From the NCBI GenBank assembly GCA_937928165.1, contig CALFVT010000003.1, positions 62,001 through 126,000 on the forward strand: 64,000 nt of DNA, in the 5' to 3' direction. The notes beneath the pieces were generated by a model. It was not told where the DNA came from and searched no databases. It saw only the letters and a list, made by a program, of their open reading frames with translations. The DNA comes from an uncultured Caulobacterales bacterium (GTDB lineage: Bacteria > Pseudomonadota > Alphaproteobacteria > Caulobacterales > Maricaulaceae). Positions 8,378 through 17,021 of this stretch are shown one piece after another. Each line of letters begins with the position of its first letter. The stretch's first letter is position 1. The position numbers and the translations under genes were made by a program.

Positions 8378-9336
8378 TTGCGCCCGAAGACACGGCCCAG
8401 ATCATCACGGCCATCACAGACATATTAAGCATGGAGACCGCCGTTCCAAGCCCGCGCATTGAGACAACCTGCGCCGATATCGCCGCCGTCCATAACGGCC
8501 ATGTGCACGGTTTTCTTTATTATGGCTCCTCTTTGCGCGATGTGGATGATGCCTCAAAAATGCTCGATTTCTACGTGCTCGTTGAGAGCTATAAAACCGT
8601 CCACAAGGGCCGCCCCATCCGCCAAATTATCAACCGCCTGATCCCGCCCGTGGTTTATTATTATGAGCGCGAAGACAAGAGCGGTGACGGCACAGCTGTT
8701 CTAACCACCTGTAAATACTCCCTTATTTCTCTGGCGGAATTTGAGCGCCGCGCTAGCGCCAAAGCCTTGTTATCAGTTATATGGGGACGGTTCTCCCAGC
8801 CCAGCCTGCTCTATGCCCCCCAAAGCGAAGCCGCCGCCCAGCGGATTTTAACCGCCCGCGCCCGCGCCGTCCTGCACTTGGCCCGCAGCACAGAAGGCCT
8901 ATTTGACGGCGCCCCTATCGATGCCCTCAGCTTTTGGACCCGGGGCTTTCAAGAAAGCTACCGCACAGAGCTACGCCCAGAGAGCTCCAATGGCCGCGCC
9001 CGCGAAATTACCGCTCAATATCAACCCCGCTATGAGGCCCTTATGGAGATCATTTATGGTCCGCCCAATAGCGCCGGGCTTTACACCCTGCCCAAACGCG
9101 CCAAGCGGCGAAGCCAAGCCCATTGGGCCTTGCGGCGGATCATCGGCAAACCCACCGCCGCCCTGCGGGTGCTGTGTAACGCCCTGACCTTTGACGGCGG
9201 GCTTGATTACGTACTGCGAAAGCTCGAGCGCCATTCCGGCGTAACCATCAAAACCACCCCCTTTCAGCGCAAACACCCCGTCCTCTGCTCCCCCCTCCTC
9301 GGCTGGAAACTCTGGCGCAAAGGCGCGTTTAAATAG
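8374..9336 (+). CDS. Tam41-like nucleotidyltransferase, candidate phosphatidate cytidylyltransferase
   Basis: A 320-residue soluble protein with no membrane segments. YYGSS at residues 49-53 followed by MLDFYVLVE (63-71, with D65) matches the nucleotidyltransferase core GS...D. Downstream, KYSLIS at 114-119 and GRFSQP at 138-143 match, in order and spacing, the KYGVIS and GRLxKP blocks I recall from Tam41/Mmp37. Tam41 is the mitochondrial CDP-diacylglycerol synthase that joins phosphatidic acid and CTP. The gene overlaps the diacylglycerol kinase stop by 4 bases, so the kinase would supply its substrate. Bacteria normally use the membrane enzyme CdsA for this step, so a second, soluble route or a different lipid substrate is possible. 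The family assignment is by eye. Confidence 0.65.
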   Translation: MIAPEDTAQIITAITDILSMETAVPSPRIETTCADIAAVHNGHVHGFLYYGSSLRDVDDASKMLDFYVLVESYKTVHKGRPIRQIINRLIPPVVYYYEREDKSGDGTAVLTTCKYSLISLAEFERRASAKALLSVIWGRFSQPSLLYAPQSEAAAQRILTARARAVLHLARSTEGLFDGAPIDALSFWTRGFQESYRTELRPESSNGRAREITAQYQPRYEALMEIIYGPPNSAGLYTLPKRAKRRSQAHWALRRIIGKPTAALRVLCNALTFDGGLDYVLRKLERHSGVTIKTTPFQRKHPVLCSPLLGWKLWRKGAFK

Positions 9337-9504
9337 GGGGTACCGTCTCTTGCTGCATCACTAAGCAAAATTTAGGGGCCGCTTTGCGCTCCCGGATAAC
9401 AATATTATCAGTGACGTATGCGCGCATAAATAAGAGTGACGTCGATTTTCATGGAGGTGAGCCGATTAACAAAATTACAGATAAGGTCGCCCATTCCCTC
9501 ATTA

Positions 9505-9632
9505 AAATTCCTTATCCCCTCATCCTGAGGAGGCCATAAGGCCATCTCGAAGAATAACTTACAGCTTGAAGCCATCCTTCGAGACACTCGCTTCGCTCCT
9601 TCCTCAGGATGAGGGGGATATAATTAGGAATC
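9505..9632. repeat. Palindromic intergenic repeat, REP/CIR-like
   Basis: Two long arms form an inverted repeat: CCCCTCATCCTGAGGA at 9516-9531 and its complement at 9601-9616, with partly matching flanks on both sides. Inside is a second pair, TCTCGAAG at 9545-9552 and CTTCGAGA at 9577-9584. Sequences with the core CCTCATCCTGAGGA and TCTCGAAGGATG are, from memory, widespread intergenic repeats in many alphaproteobacterial genomes. It lies between two convergent genes and could fold into a cruciform or a transcript-end hairpin. Confidence 0.75.
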
Positions 9633-9735
9633 AACAGGCGCAGATATAGCAAGCCTCATTCTACGCATCACTCACGGGGCTATATTCCTAAATGCAGAAA
9701 CCGTTTCATCGGAACATACTCCAACACCGCACGTC

Positions 9736-9758
9736 ATGACCGAGTTTATTTCGGTCAT
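9736..9758. repeat. Short inverted repeat
   Basis: ATGACCGA at 9736-9743 pairs with TCGGTCAT at 9751-9758 around a 7-base AT-rich loop. There is no T-tract on the strand that would terminate either flanking gene, so I read it as a small palindromic repeat rather than a proven terminator. Confidence 0.5.
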
Positions 9759-9837
9759 CCATATCTTGATTTAAGACTATAAAGGGATTGCTGCCATGAG
9801 AACGGTAATGACAGTAAAGCTAAAGGAGAGTTAGACT

Positions 9838-10218
9838 TTATTCCTCTTTACCGATTACATTTTTCCCGCTTTGTCTTAACCGCTTTAAAGCTTCTTCACG
9901 TAAATCACTTTGCACATTGCGGCGGCGGGCAATCATGGGAATATCTTCACGAAAATTAAGCCGCTCTGCTAAAGGTAAGTCTTGCTGTTTTTTCCACTTT
10001 GTTTTGACTGCATAATCAAGACGGCCACGGTTTTCACGACCGTCTATCTCTGCCTTTAAATCAGCCTTTCCTGATAGGCGTATCTTACGGTTTGCAAGTG
10101 CTTTGCGTTTTGGAATTAATTTCCTCGCAGCTTTATCATTATCTCCATAGGAGTTTTGGCAATCTTTTTGATAGCTCAAGACTTTTTTCTCTTGCGGTGT
10201 TAGGCGGTGTTTAGGCAT
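9838..10218 (-). CDS. Small basic protein of unknown function downstream of ispG
   Basis: A 126-residue, strongly basic, Lys/Arg-rich protein with no membrane segment or signal peptide. I do not recognise a family. The start ATG lies just two bases after the ispG stop, so it is almost certainly co-transcribed with ispG. Its composition (KKVLSYQKDCQNSYG near the start, many RR and KR pairs) suggests a nucleic-acid-binding or ribosome-associated protein, but that is a guess from charge alone. Coding is supported by the tight spacing and the clean frame. Confidence 0.6.
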   Translation of the reverse strand: MPKHRLTPQEKKVLSYQKDCQNSYGDNDKAARKLIPKRKALANRKIRLSGKADLKAEIDGRENRGRLDYAVKTKWKKQQDLPLAERLNFREDIPMIARRRNVQSDLREEALKRLRQSGKNVIGKEE

Positions 10219-10220
10219 CC

Positions 10221-11342
10221 TTATCCCGCCTTCTCAACCCGCAGCGCTTCCGCTCTTTTCTCTACTTCCGCGACGATCTCTTCGATCATGTCTTCATTAT
10301 TGGTTTTGTGGGATTTTTTACCTGCGTGGTACATCATGCCGTAGCCGGCGCTGCCGCCTGTGAAGCCGAGGTCGGTGAACATGGCTTCGCCGGGGCCGTT
10401 GACCACGCAGCCGATAATCGACAGGGAAATTGGCTCGGCGATATGGGCGAGTTTTTCCTCGAGCGTCTGAACGGTTTTAATCACATCAAAGCCTTGGCGG
10501 GCGCAGGACGGGCAGGAGATAATATTCACGCCGCGGGTGCGAAGCCCAAGGGATTTTAGCATATCAAAGCCAACGCGAATTTCTTCTTCGGGTTCATCGG
10601 AGAGGCTGACGCGGATAGTGTCGCCAATCCCCGCCCATAGCAGATTGCCCATGCCGATAGAAGATTTCACCGTGCCAATGCGCGTGCCGCCCGCCTCTGT
10701 AATCCCAAGGTGGAGCGGCGCATCGGTAATATCCGCGAGTTGGTGGTAGGCTGCCACGGTCATAAACACATCACTGGCTTTAACCGAAATTTTATAATCA
10801 TGAAAGCCTTCATCATCGAGCATACGTGCGTGCATCAGCGCGCTCTCGACCATGGCGTCAGGAGTCGGCTCCCCGAAGCGTTCAAGGAGTTCTTTCTCAA
10901 GGCTACCGCCGTTCACGCCAATGCGGATCGAGCAGCCATTCGCGCGGGCGGCGGCGACCACTTCGCGCACCCTGTGCTGTCCGCCAATATTGCCCGGATT
11001 AATCCGCAGGCAAGCCGCACCGTTATCCGCCGCTTCAATACCGCGTTTATAATGAAAATGAATATCTGCCACGAGGGGGACGCTCACATTATCAGTGATT
11101 GCCCGCAGGGCTGCGCTACTGTCTGGGTCAGGGCAGGAGACGCGGACGATATCTGCCCCTGCCTCTTCGAGGCGTTTGATCTGCGCCGTCGTGGCCGCCA
11201 CATCATGGGTAATCGTATTGGTCATGCTCTGCACCGCAATGGGCGCATCACCGCCGACAAGCACGTCGCCAACTTTGATTTGGCGGCTCTTGCGGCGCTC
11301 TATGGTGCGCCAAGGGCGAATTTGCGTAATATCTGTGGCCAT
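10221..11342 (-). CDS. ispG: 4-hydroxy-3-methylbut-2-enyl diphosphate synthase IspG (GcpE)
   Basis: A 373-residue enzyme of the methylerythritol phosphate isoprenoid pathway, converting methylerythritol cyclodiphosphate to HMBPP with a 4Fe-4S cluster. The N-terminal barrel begins with [20 protein letters not shown]. The three cluster cysteines are C277 and C280 (in SCPSC) and C312 (in [11 protein letters not shown]). The length is usual for the short bacterial form. A RodZ-like gene lies upstream on the same strand, an order common in alphaproteobacteria, and the small basic protein follows two bases after the stop. Confidence 0.96.
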   Translation of the reverse strand: MATDITQIRPWRTIERRKSRQIKVGDVLVGGDAPIAVQSMTNTITHDVAATTAQIKRLEEAGADIVRVSCPDPDSSAALRAITDNVSVPLVADIHFHYKRGIEAADNGAACLRINPGNIGGQHRVREVVAAARANGCSIRIGVNGGSLEKELLERFGEPTPDAMVESALMHARMLDDEGFHDYKISVKASDVFMTVAAYHQLADITDAPLHLGITEAGGTRIGTVKSSIGMGNLLWAGIGDTIRVSLSDEPEEEIRVGFDMLKSLGLRTRGVNIISCPSCARQGFDVIKTVQTLEEKLAHIAEPISLSIIGCVVNGPGEAMFTDLGFTGGSAGYGMMYHAGKKSHKTNNEDMIEEIVAEVEKRAEALRVEKAG

Positions 11343-11459
11343 AAGGCGACTCCTGATTTGCGCTTATGGTTTTGGCATGAAATTGTGACAATTTAAAGCG
11401 TCATAACTGCGCTGTTTTGACAGATAGTTTTAAGGCGCTAGTCGCGCGCGGCGGCGAGA

Positions 11460-12191
11460 TTAACGCGCAGCAAATTTCGCAGAAAGCCGCGTTTCAAGCG
11501 AGGACAGCTCCGTGGCTGGCAGGCTCTCACCAACCGCAGCGAGTGGGCCAAAATCCGTTCCGCCCCGTTCAAGGCTGAGGGCGCCGCCGTCTCTAGCCAA
11601 TAAAGTTAGGCCCGCTTGGGCGTCCCCTTGCCATGTTTGGCCCGGAGTTAATATACGGCGCAGAATAATTTCGCCGCTTGGGCTGCGAATTTCTACAAGG
11701 CTGGGCCGAGTCGCAGTGAGGCGGTAAATATCTGCGGGAAGGGCCGGAATTTCCCGTGCTTCATAGGACGGGGCCGATATGGTAAGCGAGGCCGCATCCA
11801 CATGGTCATCTGCATGAACGCCAAACCAAACGGCCAATGATCCCGCAAAAAGCGAGACCGTAATGCCAGAGAATAAGCCTTTTGGCAGGCTCATAGGGCG
11901 GGGCTTTATGCGCTGCTTTGGGCCTTCATGGCTCGTAATTTGGCTAATGGATAAATCCGCTTTAAACCGCTCGACAACCACATCCCCCGGATAGCCAAGC
12001 GCCTTACCATAGGCGCGGGCATAACCAATGGCATATCCCATCGCCGGCAAGCTATCAGCATCAAGTTGTTCAATGGCGTAAATAATATTTGGAGATATAC
12101 GAAGGGTCTTTGCGATGGCCGCACGGGAGATTTCGCACTGCTCGCGTTTCGCTCTAAGCTCAGCTCCGATATGCGCAAAAGTGTGGGGCAC
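11460..12191 (-). CDS. RodZ-like membrane protein with N-terminal HTH domain
   Basis: A 243-residue single-pass protein. An Xre-type helix-turn-helix domain fills residues 5-75 (IGAELRAKREQCEISRAAIA and following). A basic stretch (KQRIKPRP) precedes one membrane segment near residues 107-127, and the periplasmic C-terminal half looks like the DUF4115 domain. RodZ links MreB to the cell-wall elongation machinery; alphaproteobacterial homologues are shorter and more divergent, so I leave the symbol empty. It lies 117 bases upstream of ispG, and divergent from dsbB across a 94 to 175 base AT-rich gap. Confidence 0.75.
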   Translation of the reverse strand: MPHTFAHIGAELRAKREQCEISRAAIAKTLRISPNIIYAIEQLDADSLPAMGYAIGYARAYGKALGYPGDVVVERFKADLSISQITSHEGPKQRIKPRPMSLPKGLFSGITVSLFAGSLAVWFGVHADDHVDAASLTISAPSYEAREIPALPADIYRLTATRPSLVEIRSPSGEIILRRILTPGQTWQGDAQAGLTLLARDGGALSLERGGTDFGPLAAVGESLPATELSSLETRLSAKFAAR

Positions 12192-12366
12192 TTTGATCCT
12201 TCCTGCGCGTGTTTCTTGATTTCACCTAAGCAAAAAACATTTTGGGTTTCAATAGGCTTTATACAATAATTACAATTAATATTAGGTGAACAAGCGTTTA
12301 ATTACCCAAAGGATTATTCCATTTTCCATAGATGACATAATTTATAATCTATCCTATAGCTGCGTT

Positions 12367-12879
12367 ATGATAAAACATGCGCTTAACTCTCGGAATATGC
12401 CCCTTTGGGCCGGCCTTTTATCGGCGGCGCTCTTGTGCGGGGCATGGATATTTCAATATGGGTTTGGCTATGCCCCCTGCCAAATGTGCTATTGGCAGCG
12501 CCATGCCCATAAAGCGGTTTTAGTCCTCGCGCTCATTGGGATAATCATTCGCTATAAAGGCGCGCCGGATATTCGTATAATTAATCTACTTTTGCTAGCG
12601 GCTTTACTGGGCAGCGCCGCCCTTGGGTTTTGGCATATGGGCGTAGAATATAAATGGTGGGAGGGCCCAAAAACATGCCTTGCAGGGCCGGTTAATCTGG
12701 ACGCTATTGGCAGCGGGCAAGACTTGCTCGATAGCTTGAATAAATCTATAAAACCGCCGGCTTGCTCTGATGCAGTCTGGCATTTCCTTGGCCTGTCTAT
12801 GGCCGGATGGAATATGGTTTTAAGCGCCGGCGGTGCCGCGGGTTTGGCGCTCTATGGCTTTCGCAAAACAAACGCCTAA
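12367..12879 (+). CDS. Disulfide bond formation protein DsbB family
   Basis: A four-helix inner-membrane protein that reoxidises periplasmic DsbA using quinone. In the 170-residue protein from the ATG at 12367, the CxxC pair of the first periplasmic loop is C38/C41 (APCQMCYWQR). A second pair, in GPKTC and PPAC, lies in the later loop. WWEGP before the second pair is typical of alphaproteobacterial DsbB. A GTG at 12286 in the same frame would add 27 non-hydrophobic residues and I consider it less likely; neither start has a strong ribosome site. The stop overlaps the convergent M28 peptidase gene by 4 bases. Confidence 0.85.
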   Translation: MIKHALNSRNMPLWAGLLSAALLCGAWIFQYGFGYAPCQMCYWQRHAHKAVLVLALIGIIIRYKGAPDIRIINLLLLAALLGSAALGFWHMGVEYKWWEGPKTCLAGPVNLDAIGSGQDLLDSLNKSIKPPACSDAVWHFLGLSMAGWNMVLSAGGAAGLALYGFRKTNA

Positions 12880-14642
12880 TAAAGCGGCACCGTGGCGGCA
12901 AGCGGATCATACCGGACCCATAGGGCCAAAGCACTCGCCGCCAATATAGCCGCTGCGGCAAAAACATAAACTATCCAATTTCGCCGTAATTGCGGCCATA
13001 AAGGCAAGAGTGCTAATATTCCAAGGCTGGCCGGCATAATGCTAACGGATAGTAAATCCGCCCCTATGCCGAGCATAAGCAAATGCCCCAAAGACAACAT
13101 ATATCCGCAGGTTAAAGCTGCGGTCATAACGATAAGGCTACGCTTGATTGGGCTGTGAGCCTTACGCCGAGATAAACCGACCAGAGCGGGGCTGCCGCCT
13201 GCCCATGAACCGATAGCGCAGAGCATTAATGGCAAGCTGATAAAATAAGTCGCTGTCGGTGCAAGGGCTTGTCCGGCAATCCCAATCACCAAGAGCGGCA
13301 AGGCCGCCCCAAAGCACATATTAGCCCGGTTATTGTCAAGGTTATTGACGCGGTTATTGACTCGGCCAAATATATATGCGCCAAACCCGAGGGTGAAAAT
13401 AAGTGCCAATATCTCAAGCCTCGGGATCGCCGCCAAGCGGTCATAATAATTTGACCCCGAACGTCCTCCAGCCCCATGGCCCGATAATAGATTCAGCCCA
13501 TATAGCAAGGCTGCACCGCCAATTAAAAACCCGCTCATCTTAGCGCTGCCTAAAGCTATTTCTCTGGCACGCCACCGCCCACCAATGGAGATAATATAAA
13601 ACAAAGCGCTAAGTCCTAAAAACACCCAGCCCCAATACGGCGCATAGATCAGCATAAAAACACCAAATACGTCAAAAAATACGGTATCGTTTGACCGCCC
13701 GGGAAAACCGTCCTTGAGTAAAAGCGCGCGGGTTAGCTCAAGGATCTGCTGCCCCATATGCTGCAAGGTCGCCTCATCTAAAGCATCAGGGGTGATTTTC
13801 GGGGAGTGATAATATTGCGCCCGGCCAATATTGGCAATGTTATAGGCGGCATAATCCCGCTCAAGGGCCGGGGTTAAATCCGTATCATTGGGCAAAATAT
13901 CATAAACAAATGTGGAAAGCGACGAGGCACTTGGGACGCTAACCGCCGCGCTATAGCCGCGCGCTAAATCACCATTATTTTTTGAGGTCTGGAACAAATT
14001 TGCCGTCCCGCCCCCGCCCCGCGCTTCAAGATTAATCACCGCGCCAATTTGATCTTTCAGCGGATGGGAGGCAAAGAAATGCCGCGCCCCAACGAGGCCG
14101 AGTTCTTCGGCGTCAGTAAACAACACTATGATATCGCGCAATACAGCCTGGTCTGTGTCTGGCGTATCGTGATTAAGGGCGCGCAAAGTCTCTAAAATTG
14201 CGGCAATCCCAAGGCTATCATCGGCGGCCCCTGGGGACCCCCAGACAGTGTCATGATGCGCCATTAATAAAAGCGCAGGCAGGCTGGAATCATTCCCGCG
14301 CTTAATCCCAATAATATTATAAAATTTTTGCTGCGCTTTCGCCGTCCCGCTCCAACGCTCAAGCCGCTGTAAAGACGCCGTGCCTAGCGCCCCTATTTGC
14401 TGCGAGGTTTCAAACCCAAGCTCTGTTAAGCGGGATTGTAAATAAGCGCGAACCTTTGCATTTTCCGCAGAGCCTGTTGGGTGAGGCTCCACAGCAATTT
14501 TGCGAATATCCACCATAGCCCGCGCAGAGGAGAATTTATCTGCCGCCATATCAGGCCCTTGCGAGCGCGGCGGTGTAATCGCGATAAAGGCCAAACACAG
14601 ACTTATAAGCCAAGCAGCTGTAATTCCGGCCCATTTACTCAT
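12876..14642 (-). CDS. Membrane-anchored M28-family metallopeptidase
   Basis: A 588-residue protein. An N-terminal signal anchor (residues 5-24) is followed by an M28 aminopeptidase-like domain. Likely zinc ligands are H129 (AHHD), D141 (GAADD), E180 or E179 (DAEELGL) and a late histidine in YYHSP. Residues from about 320 to the end are mostly hydrophobic, with about eight membrane segments. This resembles the Fxna/ERMP1-like and bacterial membrane M28 peptidases, with the catalytic domain in the periplasm. The substrate is unknown. It is divergent from the DUF1513 gene and convergent with dsbB. Confidence 0.85.
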   Translation of the reverse strand: MSKWAGITAAWLISLCLAFIAITPPRSQGPDMAADKFSSARAMVDIRKIAVEPHPTGSAENAKVRAYLQSRLTELGFETSQQIGALGTASLQRLERWSGTAKAQQKFYNIIGIKRGNDSSLPALLLMAHHDTVWGSPGAADDSLGIAAILETLRALNHDTPDTDQAVLRDIIVLFTDAEELGLVGARHFFASHPLKDQIGAVINLEARGGGGTANLFQTSKNNGDLARGYSAAVSVPSASSLSTFVYDILPNDTDLTPALERDYAAYNIANIGRAQYYHSPKITPDALDEATLQHMGQQILELTRALLLKDGFPGRSNDTVFFDVFGVFMLIYAPYWGWVFLGLSALFYIISIGGRWRAREIALGSAKMSGFLIGGAALLYGLNLLSGHGAGGRSGSNYYDRLAAIPRLEILALIFTLGFGAYIFGRVNNRVNNLDNNRANMCFGAALPLLVIGIAGQALAPTATYFISLPLMLCAIGSWAGGSPALVGLSRRKAHSPIKRSLIVMTAALTCGYMLSLGHLLMLGIGADLLSVSIMPASLGILALLPLWPQLRRNWIVYVFAAAAILAASALALWVRYDPLAATVPLY

Positions 14643-14843
14643 ATATCACCACATATCATCATAGACGCATTTATCCGGTCATACAGGCCGCTTTGTCAAA
14701 TCAACAGCCAGTGAAGCGCAAAAAACTAAGGCCCGTCAAACTTTTCACAATCACATGAAATTGAAGACATGCGCCCAAACTTGTTTTTACGCCGCCATGA
14801 TTTTTGCTAGTTTGTACCCACAACGCACCGCAGCGAGCGCTCT

Positions 14844-16127
14844 ATGACCCGTTTAAACACCCAAGTCATTTCAGACTTTGACCCTAAAAAGCGTAAAACC
14901 TTGAATTATATGATGGGCGCAACAGCCCTAACAGTTGGGCTGGGCGGACGGGCGGCTTATGCGAGCGAAAAACCGCCGCATATGACGCCAGAGTTTTTAC
15001 TCTCCCAAGACGGCACACCCCAAGATGATGCACCACTTTGGGGGCTGGCGATGTCTTACGGGGAAAAGCGGCTCGACCTCATTGATCTTGATGGCTCGCA
15101 AATCCTGCACAGCTTTGAGGGCTTTCATGCCAATCACGCGATTATCCCCGTTGAGGCCCTGAACCGCTTTATTATTCACGGCGCGCGTCCCGGCACAAGA
15201 ACCGGCGCCTTAATGGTACTCGAAGTTGATCCCGTTTTGAAGTCTTGGACGGTCTTAATGGATAGAGACATAAAGGGCGGGCCGCTCCTGCATTGGCAGC
15301 CGCGCCCGGATTTATCCGAAGTCGTGTTTAACACGATTGGTGATGGGCGGCTTCATGTTCTGGATACAAAAACCCTTGAGATCACCGCTTACCGCGGCGG
15401 CGGGCATCATTCCAATATGGCCATGATGGATGATCTATTGATTGCCACCGATGAAATGGCGGGGCCATCTAATCTTTTAATCACCGACCGAAAAACAAAT
15501 GAGGTCTTATCCCAAACCCCCGTCAGTACATGGGGCCACGGGGTTAGCGTTAATTTTAAACGCGGCGAAGCCTATGTCTGGGCCAAGGACGGTATGCACC
15601 GTATCAGCCTCGCCCGCAAAACCATGGGACAACATTTGGGCCTCATCCCCTCCCTTGAAACGGGGGAGCGGTCTTGGTTTTGCTGGACACCCCAAGGGCA
15701 GCAATTTAGCCATGATGTGTCGTGGAATTGGGATAGCGAGCGCGGCGATATCTATCAGCCCTATATCACTGCCGTCGATATGGAAAACGCCCGGCTTGAG
15801 CGGATTGCCACCGGCTCTGATGATATTCAGCCCAGCTTTCTACAAGTCTCGCCGGACGGGCAATGGGGCCTCGCTAGCCTGCGCGGCCATGACGATATCG
15901 GTATTTTCGATCTAAAAGCCAATGTCTTTAAAGGCACAGCCACAGCCGGCCCCGCGCGGGCCAGCTTTTTTGAACGGGATATGGCTTTTTGTAAAAATAG
16001 GGATTTCGCCCTTGTGACAAATACTGCTGAAAACTCGGTCAGTCTTTTAAACCTTAAAACCCGCGAAGAAGCCCGCCGGATTTACCTGCCGCGGCGGCCC
16101 GAATGGTTTAAATCACTCTCGGCTTGA
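14844..16127 (+). CDS. Secreted DUF1513 beta-propeller protein
   Basis: A 427-residue protein. The N-terminus has KKRKTLNYMMGATALTVG, then a cleavage-like AYASE near residue 41. That is close to a twin-arginine signal but carries KR rather than RR, so the export route is uncertain. The mature part is made of repeated beta-strand units of WD40/YncE type (RLDLIDLDG, RLHVLDTKTLEI, VSLLNLKTRE), fitting the DUF1513 propeller family. DUF1513 genes often sit with iron-uptake peptidases and imelysin-like proteins elsewhere; here the next gene, 84 bases on, is tryptophan 2,3-dioxygenase. The function is not known. Confidence 0.75.
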   Translation: MTRLNTQVISDFDPKKRKTLNYMMGATALTVGLGGRAAYASEKPPHMTPEFLLSQDGTPQDDAPLWGLAMSYGEKRLDLIDLDGSQILHSFEGFHANHAIIPVEALNRFIIHGARPGTRTGALMVLEVDPVLKSWTVLMDRDIKGGPLLHWQPRPDLSEVVFNTIGDGRLHVLDTKTLEITAYRGGGHHSNMAMMDDLLIATDEMAGPSNLLITDRKTNEVLSQTPVSTWGHGVSVNFKRGEAYVWAKDGMHRISLARKTMGQHLGLIPSLETGERSWFCWTPQGQQFSHDVSWNWDSERGDIYQPYITAVDMENARLERIATGSDDIQPSFLQVSPDGQWGLASLRGHDDIGIFDLKANVFKGTATAGPARASFFERDMAFCKNRDFALVTNTAENSVSLLNLKTREEARRIYLPRRPEWFKSLSA

Positions 16128-16211
16128 TAATAAAATCAAATGATTTGCGCCTTGACTAGCAAGTGTTAGACAAGGTCAAAAGACCTGATTTTTGAGACGA
16201 TTGGATGCCCC

Positions 16212-17003
16212 ATGAGCCGCGATAATTTTAGTTATGGAGCTTACCTTGAGCTCTCCAAGATATTAGACGCGCAAAACCGCCTCACAGACCAGCATGATGA
16301 AATGCTGTTTATTATCCAGCACCAAACATCTGAATTATGGATGAAATTAGCCTTGCATGAACTCGCTTCAGCCATAGAGTCCGTGCAAAGGGATGAATTA
16401 CAAAAAGCGCTTAAAATGCTCGCCCGTATTGCCCGCATATTTGAGCAGCTTAACGCGGCATGGGATGTGCTGCGAACCTTGACGCCCACAGAATATACCG
16501 CGTTTCGGGACGCTTTCGGAGCGGCTAGCGGATTTCAATCTTGGCAAGATCGAGAAATTGAGTTTTTAGTTGGCAATAAACACGCAGGTAAAATTGCAGT
16601 CTTTGATGATCCCCATATCCAAACCCGCCTAAGCGCGGCGTTAAATAAGCCCGGGCTTTATGACGCCGTTTTATCGCTTTTATTGCGGCGCGGATTCACC
16701 ATTAATCCAGCTCATATTGACCGTGACCTCACTCAGGCTTATGCCGCAGACGAAAGCGTTCTTGAGGCTTGGCGCGATATTTACAGTGATCCTGAAACCC
16801 ATTGGGACCTATATGACCTTGCCGAAAAACTCGTTGATTTCGAAGATTATTTCCGCCGCTGGCGGTTTAATCACGTAACCACCGTCGAGCGCGTCATCGG
16901 CTTTAAGCGCGGCTCGGGCGGAACGGGCGGCGTGAGCTATTTAAAATCTATGCTAGAGACAGAGCTTTTTCCTGAGCTATGGCATTTGCGGACATCCCTA
17001 TAA
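16212..17003 (+). CDS. kynA: Tryptophan 2,3-dioxygenase
   Basis: A 263-residue cytosolic haem enzyme that opens the indole ring of L-tryptophan to N-formylkynurenine, the first step of the kynurenine pathway. Family blocks are clear: FSYGAYLELSKIL at the N-terminus, DEMLFIIQHQTSELWMK, FQSWQDREIEFLVGNK, and the haem-ligand region RFNHVTTVERVIGFKRGSGGTGG near residue 225. The length is a little under the usual 270-280. kynB (kynurenine formamidase) and kynU are not adjacent, although a class V aminotransferase-fold enzyme lies at 50469-51614. Confidence 0.95.
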   Translation: MSRDNFSYGAYLELSKILDAQNRLTDQHDEMLFIIQHQTSELWMKLALHELASAIESVQRDELQKALKMLARIARIFEQLNAAWDVLRTLTPTEYTAFRDAFGAASGFQSWQDREIEFLVGNKHAGKIAVFDDPHIQTRLSAALNKPGLYDAVLSLLLRRGFTINPAHIDRDLTQAYAADESVLEAWRDIYSDPETHWDLYDLAEKLVDFEDYFRRWRFNHVTTVERVIGFKRGSGGTGGVSYLKSMLETELFPELWHLRTSL

Positions 17004-17021
17004 AGCAAGGAACGCCGACTT

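Larger units (their letters stand above)
9337..9837. other. Gene-poor gap of 501 bases with palindromic repeats
   Basis: I see no supported coding sequence between the Tam41-like gene and the small gene downstream of ispG, which are convergent. The gap holds a dispersed-type palindromic element (9505-9632) and a second short inverted repeat (9736-9758), both annotated separately. The rest (9337-9504 and 9633-9735) shows nothing I can assign. Confidence 0.6.

Noticed and set aside
10710-11396. Plus-strand frame of over 200 codons across ispG
   Set aside because: Antisense to a firmly identified ispG; the composition is that of a shadow frame.
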